Positions 57,929 to 64,000 of a stretch of 64,000 bases of DNA are shown piece after piece. The notes beneath the pieces are model-generated. The model made no database searches, was not told the DNA's origin, and saw nothing but the letters and a program-made list of their open reading frames with translations. Positions within the stretch are counted from its first letter, which is position 1. The number at the start of each line of letters is the position of its first letter. The DNA comes from CADEDH01 sp965263455. Its GTDB lineage: Bacteria > Actinomycetota > Acidimicrobiia > Acidimicrobiales > SZUA-35. The stretch spans positions 1,488,001 through 1,552,000 of the forward strand of contig CBDHHN010000004.1 in the NCBI GenBank assembly GCA_965263455.1, read 5' to 3'. A program made the translations under genes and the position numbers.

Positions 57929-58635
57929 GAGGCGAGCAGGATGCGGCGGGCCTCGCTCAGGTCGGCGATGCGGGCCGCCGCCTCCTCGCTCTCGCCTCCG
58001 TGATCGGGGTGGGCCTCCCGGAGCAGGGTCCGGAAGCGCCGCTGGACCAGGCGCTTGCTGGCCCCCTGGGCCGGGTCGCCGTCGATGCCGAGCACCTCCA
58101 TGGCCCAGGCCACCGGATCGTTCCAGGCCCGCAGGTCGATCAGGTCTGCCGTCCGCCCGCCCATCACGGTGGAGATGAACCGGCCGTCGACCGGACCACC
58201 CCACACCAGGCCGGCCGTGATGGCCTCGAAGATCGGGCCCCGGGCCTCGGCGGGAAGCGAGGCGGCGGCGTACACCGCGCCCAGCACGAGCTGGACCGGG
58301 CGGCCCAGGTCGTCTTCGAAGTCGAAGTCGAGCGCTCCGTCGTCGGCCACCAGTCGCTGGGCGCTGAGGGTGAGACCGACCACGTCGCTCTGATACCGGT
58401 GGCGAACCCGAGGCTGCACCACCCGGCGGCCGGCGGCCAGGCTCTCGATCACGGCCATCAGATCTTCCCGGAGTTCGGGGGCCACGTTGGGGGCGTTGTG
58501 GGCCACGATCCCGGCCAGCAGGAGCCCACCGGCGCCCGGGGCCGGGTCGACGGGGAGATCCCGTCGACCGAGGGCGATGCGCCTCGTCGGGGCGATGGGG
58601 CGGGAGTGGAAGATCTCGATCTCGGCCACGATCAC
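57925..58635 (-). CDS. protein with C-terminal J-domain-like HPD motif
   Basis: 236 aa. The first 170 residues have no recognised domain. The last 55 read RRFRTLLREAHPDHGGESEE, a J-domain core with the HPD signature, then a final helix (RIADLSEARRILLAS). J-domains activate Hsp70 ATPases; an N-terminal substrate-binding or regulatory part with the J-domain at the very C-terminus is unusual but known among actinobacterial proteins. The GTG at 58635 is 8 nt after TACCGT. Coupled to the hydrolase gene. Confidence 0.85.
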   Translation of the reverse strand: MIVAEIEIFHSRPIAPTRRIALGRRDLPVDPAPGAGGLLLAGIVAHNAPNVAPELREDLMAVIESLAAGRRVVQPRVRHRYQSDVVGLTLSAQRLVADDGALDFDFEDDLGRPVQLVLGAVYAAASLPAEARGPIFEAITAGLVWGGPVDGRFISTVMGGRTADLIDLRAWNDPVAWAMEVLGIDGDPAQGASKRLVQRRFRTLLREAHPDHGGESEEAAARIADLSEARRILLAS

Positions 58636-58643
58636 AGGGCCAA

Positions 58644-58649
58644 ACGGTA
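58644..58649 (-). promoter_or_regulatory. -10 element TACCGT of the J-domain/hydrolase operon
   Basis: TACCGT on the minus strand ends 8 nt before the GTG at 58635. Confidence 0.45.
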
Positions 58650-58729
58650 CCAACCACGTCGGTCGTCGGCGGCATCGCCCGGACCGAACGGTCATCGGGG
58701 CCGTGGGCGGCCTGTGCCACCATGGCCCG

Positions 58730-59572
58730 ATGGCAGACCAGGCGACGAGGTTCGACATCGACCGGTTCCGGGTGAGGCCGGGGTCGCGGCCGAAGCTGGA
58801 CGACCTCGACACCCGGGCCACGCCGTTCTGGGGTGAGGACGACGAGGCCAAGGAGCAGGCCCGGGCCCGCCTGCTGGAGCTCAACGACGAGCTCGAGGCC
58901 CTTCAGGAGCTCCTGTGGGCCCAGGGGCGGGAGCGGGTGCTGGTGGTCCTGCAGGCCATGGACGCCGGGGGCAAGGACGGGACCATCCGCCGGGTGTTCG
59001 AAGGCGTCGATCCCTCCGGGGTCAAGGTCGCCTCCTTCAAGCGGCCGACCGACGAGGAGTTGGCCCACGACTACCTGTGGCGGGTGCACCGCCACGTGCC
59101 GGGGGACGGCGAACTGGTCATCTTCAACCGTTCGCACTACGAGGACGTGTTGGTGGTGCGGGTCATGGACCTCGTACCGAAGTCGCGGTGGAAGAAGCGG
59201 TACGAGCACATCAGGGCCTTCGAGCAGATGCTGGCCGACGAGGGCACGACCATCGTCAAGCTGTTCCTCCACATCTCCCGGGATGAGCAGCGGGAGCGTC
59301 TGCAGGACCGCCTCGACCAACCCGACAAGAACTGGAAGTTCGAGGCCGGCGATCTGGTGCCCCGGGCCCACTGGGACGACTACCAGGAGGCGTTCGAGGA
59401 CGCCCTGGCCGAGACCAGCACCGACGACGCACCCTGGTACATCATCCCCGCCGACCGGAAGTGGTACCGCAACCTGGTGGTGTCGGAGATCCTCATCCAG
59501 ACCCTCCAGGGGTTGGACATGACCTACCCGCCGGCCCAGGACGGGCTGGCCGACATCGTCATCCCCGAATAG
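58730..59572 (+). CDS. PPK2-family polyphosphate kinase
   Basis: 280 aa. Walker A-like DAGGKDGTIRRVFEGVDPSG, then VASFKRPTDEELAHDYLWR, the RSHYEDVLVVRV block (Asp of the Walker B region) and HISRDEQRERLQDRL. PPK2 enzymes move phosphate between polyphosphate and nucleotides. The single-domain size fits class I or III. The ATG at 58730 gives MADQATRFD; CACCAT lies 6 nt upstream. It is 10 nt before the NIPSNAP gene. Confidence 0.94.
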   Translation: MADQATRFDIDRFRVRPGSRPKLDDLDTRATPFWGEDDEAKEQARARLLELNDELEALQELLWAQGRERVLVVLQAMDAGGKDGTIRRVFEGVDPSGVKVASFKRPTDEELAHDYLWRVHRHVPGDGELVIFNRSHYEDVLVVRVMDLVPKSRWKKRYEHIRAFEQMLADEGTTIVKLFLHISRDEQRERLQDRLDQPDKNWKFEAGDLVPRAHWDDYQEAFEDALAETSTDDAPWYIIPADRKWYRNLVVSEILIQTLQGLDMTYPPAQDGLADIVIPE

Positions 59573-59575
59573 CCT
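59570..59575 (+). promoter_or_regulatory. -10 element TAGCCT starting with the PPK2 stop codon
   Basis: TAGCCT ends 7 nt before the NIPSNAP ATG (59583). Its first three bases are the TAG that ends the PPK2 gene. Confidence 0.45.
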
Positions 59576-59582
59576 CCGCGCC

Positions 59583-59906
59583 ATGCCCCTCTACGAGAAG
59601 CGGACCTACGACGTCATCGTGGGCCGGATGCCCGACGTCATCGAGCTGTACCGGACCGAGGGCTGGCCGGCCCTGGAGGCGGGCGGTTTCGACCGGCACC
59701 TGGTCGGCTACTTCACCTCCGACACCGGCCCACTGCACCAGCTGACCCACCTCTGGCGTTTCGAGGACGACGCCGACCGTCGGGCCTTCTGGCCTCGACT
59801 GTTCGCAGACGAGACCTTCATGGCGTTCGCCGTCCAGCTCCGGCCCCTGATCGCCCACCAGGACGTGCAGTTGCTCAATCCGGCCCCGTGGGGTCCCAAC
59901 CCCTGA
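59583..59906 (+). CDS. NIPSNAP-family protein
   Basis: 107 aa ferredoxin-like alpha/beta protein: YEKRTYDVIVGRMPDVIELY, LVGYFTSDTGPLHQLTHLWRF and a C-terminal LLNPAPWGPNP. NIPSNAP proteins are small dimeric barrels, often beside catabolic genes, and function is rarely known. It follows PPK2 by 10 nt, but a -10 box at 59570 suggests its own transcript. A hairpin follows. Confidence 0.9.
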   Translation: MPLYEKRTYDVIVGRMPDVIELYRTEGWPALEAGGFDRHLVGYFTSDTGPLHQLTHLWRFEDDADRRAFWPRLFADETFMAFAVQLRPLIAHQDVQLLNPAPWGPNP

Positions 59907-59916
59907 GCCGACCGCT

Positions 59917-59941
59917 CCGGCCGGGCGCCCCACCCGGCCGG
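59917..59941. terminator. GC hairpin between NIPSNAP and glpX
   Basis: Perfect 9-bp stem (CCGGCCGGG / CCCGGCCGG) with a 7-nt loop, 10 nt after the NIPSNAP stop and 29 nt before the glpX stop; probably used from both sides. Confidence 0.6.
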
Positions 59942-59970
59942 GCCCTCAGCACCTGCAGCGCGTCGGGGGT

Positions 59971-60948
59971 CTACAGGGCGTCGACCTTCTCGTGGCGGTG
60001 GGTCGCCTCGATGAGGCGGACCGTGCCCGATCGGCTGCGCATGACCAACGACTGGGTGGTGACGCCACGGCCCTGCACCCGGACCCCGCGCAGGAGATCG
60101 CCGGTGGTGATCCCGGTGGCGGCGAAGAAACAGTTGTCCGAGCTGATCAGGTCGTCCATGGTCAGCACCCGGTCGAGATCGTGGCCCTCGGCCTCCAGCG
60201 TCGCCCGCTCGTCGTCGGTCCGAGGCCACAGCCGACCCTGGAGATCGCCCCCCATGGCCTTGAGGGCGGCGGCGGTGATGACACCCTCGGGCGTTCCCCC
60301 GATCCCGAACAGGATGTCGACGCCGGAGTCGGGCCAGGCGGTGGCGATGGCGCCGGCCACGTCGCCGTCGGCGATGAGGCGGATCCGGGAGCCGCAGCGT
60401 CGGATCTCGGCGATCAGCTCCTCGTGGCGGGGCCGATCGAGGACCATGGCCGTCAGATCGGAGACGGCGACCCCCTTCGCCTTGGCCAGGGCCGTCAGGT
60501 TGCGGTCGACGGGGAGGCGGATGTCGACGATGCCGGCACCGCTCGGCCCGACGGCGAGCTTCTCCATGTAGACGGCCGAACCGGGGTTGAACATCGAGCC
60601 CCGCTCGGCCACGGCGATCACGGCGATGGCCCCGCCCCGACCGAGCGAGGTCAGCGTGGTGCCGTCGATGGGGTCGACGGCGATGTCGGTGTGGGGCGGC
60701 TCCCCGTTACCGATGGCCTCGCCGTTGAACAGCATCGGGGCCTCGTCCTTCTCCCCCTCGCCGATGACGACCACGCCGTCCATCTCGATACCGGACAGGA
60801 CGGAGCGCATGGCGTCGACGGCGGCGCCGTCGGCCCCGTTCTTGTCGCCACGACCGATCCATTCGGCGGCGGCGATGGCGGCCGCTTCGGTGGTGCGGAC
60901 GAGTTCCAGTGCCAGGTTGCGTCCCGGCTTGAGGTCAGCTGATGCCAT
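59971..60948 (-). CDS. glpX: class II fructose-1,6-bisphosphatase GlpX
   Basis: 325 aa. Metal and phosphate sites: VVIGEGEKDEAPMLFNGE, DIAVDPIDGTTLTSLGRGGA, and GGTPEGVITAAALKAMGG near residue 216. It removes the 1-phosphate of fructose bisphosphate in gluconeogenesis (Mn or Mg). Actinobacteria commonly have this as their only FBPase. The ATG at 60948 is 6 nt after TACGGT. The gene is separate from the atp operon, 256 bp downstream of its terminator region. Confidence 0.96.
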   Translation of the reverse strand: MASADLKPGRNLALELVRTTEAAAIAAAEWIGRGDKNGADGAAVDAMRSVLSGIEMDGVVVIGEGEKDEAPMLFNGEAIGNGEPPHTDIAVDPIDGTTLTSLGRGGAIAVIAVAERGSMFNPGSAVYMEKLAVGPSGAGIVDIRLPVDRNLTALAKAKGVAVSDLTAMVLDRPRHEELIAEIRRCGSRIRLIADGDVAGAIATAWPDSGVDILFGIGGTPEGVITAAALKAMGGDLQGRLWPRTDDERATLEAEGHDLDRVLTMDDLISSDNCFFAATGITTGDLLRGVRVQGRGVTTQSLVMRSRSGTVRLIEATHRHEKVDAL

Positions 60949-60954
60949 GGCGAC

Positions 60955-60960
60955 ACCGTA
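60955..60960 (-). promoter_or_regulatory. -10 element TACGGT of glpX
   Basis: TACGGT on the minus strand ends 6 nt before the ATG at 60948. Confidence 0.5.
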
Positions 60961-61131
60961 GTGGACCGCTCTTGCCCCGCCGCACGGTCGGGAGGGTTCA
61001 CCCCGATGTGGACCCACCACCAAGCTTGCCCAACCACACTTGGCCAACCGCCGGCGGTGGGCCGGCCGCTGAGCCTCGCCGCGATGGGCTCGGCACTCCG
61101 CCCTCGCCGGGGTGGCCGGCATCGGAGCGCG

Positions 61132-61171
61132 GCTTCGCCCGCCTACCGGTCGGAGCCGGGGCGGGCGAAGC
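61132..61171 (-). terminator. hairpin terminator of the atp operon
   Basis: Perfect 12-bp arms (GCTTCGCCCGCC and its complement) with a 16-nt loop, 34 nt after the atpC stop on the minus strand. No T-run. Confidence 0.7.
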
Positions 61172-61204
61172 GTTCAGATCGCTGAGGTTGCGGCGTGGGC
61201 GGCG

Positions 61205-61627
61205 CTAGTGGGCGCCGGCGTCGAGACCCAGGGCCGAGAGCCGGACCTCGGCCCACCGCACGTCGTCGCGGGCGTAGGGGTCGTCCGGGTTGGCCTTGAG
61301 CATGTCCTTGGCCTCGGCCAACTCGGCCTCGACCTGGGCCCGGTCGATCTCCTCGGCCGGCTGGGCGGCGTCGCTGAGCACCGTGACCTTGGTCTCGCTC
61401 ACGGTGCCGGCGACCGACACGAAGCCGCCGCGTACGGCGAAGCGACGTACGGCGTCACCCTCGGCCTCGGTCACCCGGACCTCGCAGGTCAGCAGGGAAC
61501 CGATGAACGGCTCGTGGCCGGTGAGGAAGGCGATGTCGCCCCCGCCTCGGGTTCGGGCCACCACCTGGGTGGCCACGCCGGAATACAGGGTGTCTTCGGG
61601 GGAGACGAACTCGACCTGGAAGGCCAT
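61205..61627 (-). CDS. atpC: F0F1 ATP synthase subunit epsilon
   Basis: 140 aa. The N-terminal beta-sandwich begins FQVEFVSPEDTLYSGVATQV and includes the GGGDIAFLTGHEPFIG and RFAVRGGFVSV blocks; the C-terminal helical part has AEEIDRAQVEAELAEAKDML. It is the rotor subunit that couples the central stalk and inhibits hydrolysis. It follows atpD by 2 nt and ends the operon. Confidence 0.96.
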   Translation of the reverse strand: MAFQVEFVSPEDTLYSGVATQVVARTRGGGDIAFLTGHEPFIGSLLTCEVRVTEAEGDAVRRFAVRGGFVSVAGTVSETKVTVLSDAAQPAEEIDRAQVEAELAEAKDMLKANPDDPYARDDVRWAEVRLSALGLDAGAH

Positions 61628-61629
61628 GA

Positions 61630-63090
61630 TCAGGACCCGGCCGAGCGCTGGAGCTGCTCGGCCTTCTCGCGGGCCGAGTCGGCGCCACCCACGTTGAGGA
61701 AGGCCTGCTCGGGCAGGTCGTCGAGGTCACCGTTGACCAGGGCCTCGAAGCTGGACACCGTCTCCTCCACCGGGGTGAAGATGCCGTCCAGACCGGTGAA
61801 GACCTTGGCCACGAACATCGGCTGCGACAGGAACCGCTGCACCTTGCGGGCCCGGTCCACGGTGATGCGGTCCTCTTCGGACAGCTCGTCGAGACCGAGG
61901 ATGGCGATGATGTCCTGCAGCTCCTTGTAGCGCTGGAGGATCTCCTGCACCTGGCGGGCCACGTTGTAGTGCCGGTCGCCGACCACCTCGGGAGCGAGGA
62001 TGGTCGAGGTCGAGGCCAGCGGATCCACCGCCGGGTAGATACCCAGGGCGGCGATGTCACGGCTCAGCTCGGTGGTGGCGTCGAGGTGGGTGAAGGTGGT
62101 GAACGGCGCCGGATCGGTGTAGTCGTCGGCGGGCACGTACACAGCCTGCATCGAGGTGATCGACCGGCCACCGGTCGAGGTGATGCGCTCCTGGAGGACG
62201 CCCATCTCGTCGGCCAGGGTCGGCTGGTAGCCCACGGCCGAGGGCATGCGGCCCAGCAGGGTCGACACCTCGGAACCGGCCTGGACGAAGCGGAAGATGT
62301 TGTCGACGAACAGGAGCACGTCCTGGCTCTGCACGTCGCGGAAGTACTCGGCCATGGTCAGGGCCGACAGCGCCACCCGGAGGCGGACGCCCGGGGGCTC
62401 GTCCATCTGGCCGAAGCAGAGGGCGGCCTTGGACAGCACCGAGGTCTCCCCGTCGCCCATCATGGTCTCGCCCATCTCGATGAACAGGTCGGTGCCCTCA
62501 CGGGTCCGCTCCCCCACACCGGCGAACACCGACACACCACCGTGGTTGGAGGCGACACGGGTGATCATCTCGGTGATCAGCACCGTCTTGCCCACGCCGG
62601 CACCGCCGAACAGGCCGATCTTGCCGCCCTGCAGGTACGGGGTGAGAAGGTCGATGACCTTCACCCCGGTCTCCAGCACCTGCTTGGTCGGCTCCAGGGT
62701 GTCGAAGGCCGGGGCGTCACGGTGGATGCCCCACCGCTCGGTGATGTTCAGCTCGTCGATGGGCACGTCGAGGGGCTCGCCCATAACGTTCCAGATGTGG
62801 CCCAGGGTCACATCACCGACCGGAACCTGGATGCCGTGACCGAGGTTGCGCACCTCCTGGCCCCGCTGCAGCCCGTCGGTGGGCTTCAGGGCGACGGCGC
62901 GGACCCGGCTGCTGCCGAGCTGCTGGGCCACCTCGGCCATGACGGGGAAGGTCGAACCGTCGACGGTCACGTCGAACTCGACGGCCTGGTTGATCTCGGG
63001 GATCGAGCCCGGGGGGAACTCGGCGTCGATCACCGGACCGGCGATGGCGACGATGCGGCCGGTCTTGAGCTGGGGTTCGGTGGCAGTCAT
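61630..63090 (-). CDS. atpD: F0F1 ATP synthase subunit beta
   Basis: 486 aa catalytic subunit. P-loop GLFGGAGVGKTVLI, catalytic Glu region VGERTREG, LFVDNIFRFVQAGSEVS (Walker B), the DELSEED loop present as LDELSEEDRITV, and the adenine-site aromatics. It synthesises ATP as gamma rotates. The start is preceded by AGGAG about 12 nt upstream. It lies between atpG (41 nt upstream) and atpC. Confidence 0.98.
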   Translation of the reverse strand: MTATEPQLKTGRIVAIAGPVIDAEFPPGSIPEINQAVEFDVTVDGSTFPVMAEVAQQLGSSRVRAVALKPTDGLQRGQEVRNLGHGIQVPVGDVTLGHIWNVMGEPLDVPIDELNITERWGIHRDAPAFDTLEPTKQVLETGVKVIDLLTPYLQGGKIGLFGGAGVGKTVLITEMITRVASNHGGVSVFAGVGERTREGTDLFIEMGETMMGDGETSVLSKAALCFGQMDEPPGVRLRVALSALTMAEYFRDVQSQDVLLFVDNIFRFVQAGSEVSTLLGRMPSAVGYQPTLADEMGVLQERITSTGGRSITSMQAVYVPADDYTDPAPFTTFTHLDATTELSRDIAALGIYPAVDPLASTSTILAPEVVGDRHYNVARQVQEILQRYKELQDIIAILGLDELSEEDRITVDRARKVQRFLSQPMFVAKVFTGLDGIFTPVEETVSSFEALVNGDLDDLPEQAFLNVGGADSAREKAEQLQRSAGS

Positions 63091-63130
63091 CTTCTTGTTG
63101 CTCCTGGAGGTGAACAGGCGTCGGTCGGGT

Positions 63131-64000
63131 CTAGCTGGCTTGCTCGGCCAGCGTCAGCCTGAGCGAGTCGGAATCGTCGTCGTCGTCGGAACCGAGGGCC
63201 TCGGCGCCGCCCACGATCTCCATGATCTCGGTGGTGATCGCCTCCTGGCGGGCCCGGTTCATGGCCCGGGACAGCTTGACGATCAGCTCCTCGGCATTGT
63301 CGGTGGCGGCCTTCATGGCCCGCTGCCGGTTGGCGTGCTCGGAGGCGGCGGCGTCGAGGAGGGCGGCGAAGAGCCGGGCCTCGACATAGCGGGGCAGCAG
63401 GTCGGTCAGCACGCCCTCGGCCGACGGCTCGAAGGAGTAGCCGGCGAGGGCCTCCCGATCGCCGCTCCCGGCCTCGGCCATCACCGACGTCGACTCCAGC
63501 GGCAGGAAACGTCGGACGACCGGACGCTGCGTGCCCAGGCTGATGAACTCGGTGTAGATGAGCTCGACCTGATCGACGTCACCGCTGTCGAACAGCTCCC
63601 GGACCCGCCGGGCGATGTCCCGGGCGTCCTCGTAGGTGGGGTTGTCGGTGAACCCGGCCCACGACTCCTCGATGTGGTAGCCACGGAACCGGAAGTAGTC
63701 GGTGACCTTGCGACCCACGGCCAGGAGCTTGTAGTCGCCCCCGTTGGAACGCAAGGCCTGGATCTCCCGCTCGGCCGAGCGGGTGATCGACGAGTTGTAG
63801 GCGCCGGCCAGACCACGGTCACCGGCGCAGACCACGAAGGCCACGCGATCGATGCTCTCGGCCTGGCGCAGCAGGGGATGGTTGACATCGGCGCCACCGG
63901 CGGCGAGGTCCTCGATCACGCCGGTGAGCAGCTCGCTGTAGGGCCGGGCGGCCCGGGCGCGCTGTTGGGCCCGCGCCACCCGGGTGGCTGCGATCAGCTC
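63131..64000 (-). CDS. atpG: F0F1 ATP synthase subunit gamma (5' end outside window)
   Basis: 289 codons plus stop are visible and the frame is open to the right edge; the missing N-terminus should be 15-20 residues. ELIAATRVARAQQRARAARPY is the N-terminal coil; VVCAGDRGLAGAYNSSI and the C-terminal MKAATDNAEELIVKLSRAMN and RQEAITTEIMEIVGGAEAL are family hallmarks. It forms the rotating central stalk. An acidic Asp-rich segment (GSDDDDDSD) near the end comes before the final helix. Confidence 0.96.
   Translation of the reverse strand, partial: ELIAATRVARAQQRARAARPYSELLTGVIEDLAAGGADVNHPLLRQAESIDRVAFVVCAGDRGLAGAYNSSITRSAEREIQALRSNGGDYKLLAVGRKVTDYFRFRGYHIEESWAGFTDNPTYEDARDIARRVRELFDSGDVDQVELIYTEFISLGTQRPVVRRFLPLESTSVMAEAGSGDREALAGYSFEPSAEGVLTDLLPRYVEARLFAALLDAAASEHANRQRAMKAATDNAEELIVKLSRAMNRARQEAITTEIMEIVGGAEALGSDDDDDSDSLRLTLAEQAS

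Noticed and set aside
61205..64000. complete atp operon
   Set aside because: Only gamma (partial), beta and epsilon are inside the window; other subunits would lie beyond the right edge.

Overview
The window is very GC-rich (about 70% by eye) and almost wholly coding. It has 60 protein genes on both strands and no recognisable tRNA, rRNA, IS element, prophage or CRISPR array. The gene set suggests an actinobacterium: GatCAB transamidation, NAD-dependent LigA, GlpX-type fructose bisphosphatase, a MoxR/DUF58/DUF4350/DUF4129/RDD/SpoIIM envelope cluster, SCP2 and NIPSNAP proteins, paired acyl-CoA dehydrogenases, many GTG starts and leaderless-type promoters. The mix resembles free-living Acidimicrobiia (Iamia/Ilumatobacter-like); that placement is inference.

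Layout. 1-2.8 kb: a divergent PspC system (PspC protein cut by the left edge; PspC-fused histidine kinase plus LuxR-type regulator). 2.8-16.3 kb: catabolic and accessory genes (two SDRs, amidohydrolase, TauD-like dioxygenase, PhoX phosphatase, flavin monooxygenase plus acyl-CoA dehydrogenase, GTPase YsxC/EngB, epoxide hydrolase-like protein, YihY membrane protein, dienelactone hydrolase-like protein). 16.4-22.8 kb: a four-gene ABC transporter operon with stop/start overlaps, a MATE exporter and a second acyl-CoA dehydrogenase. 22.8-29.7 kb: PhyH-type dioxygenase, secreted trypsin-like protease, gatCAB, an Flp-type pilin, a ferredoxin and an SCP2 protein. 29.7-33.7 kb: a PASTA-domain receptor with a kinase-dead protein kinase fold and a frameshift in its Ser-rich linker. 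33.8-41.3 kb: ligA, two membrane proteins, threonylcarbamoyl-AMP synthase, mnmA and cysteine desulfurase; the last three form a tRNA-modification block. 41.3-50.7 kb: the RDD/SpoIIM/DUF58/MoxR/DUF4350/DUF4129 cluster, with an OafA-like acyltransferase inside it. 50.8-61 kb: methyltransferase, ABC-F ATPase, rhomboid protease, mscL, Nfu-type Fe-S scaffold, MFS transporter, hydrolase, J-domain protein, PPK2, NIPSNAP and glpX. 61.2-64 kb: atpC, atpD and the 3' part of atpG, cut by the right edge.

Three patterns run through the window. First, 23 start codons have a TA(G/C)NNT hexamer ending 5-9 nt upstream, as expected for leaderless transcripts; one such site, between the RDD and SpoIIM genes, is nearly symmetric and serves both strands. 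Second, three minus-strand genes that end against a plus-strand gene have their stop codon inside a tandem repeat (gatB, DUF58, PASTA gene), and the gatB repeat has extended the protein. Third, many operon ends carry strong GC hairpins without a T-run. The most novel candidate is the PASTA pseudokinase at 29.7-33.7 kb.
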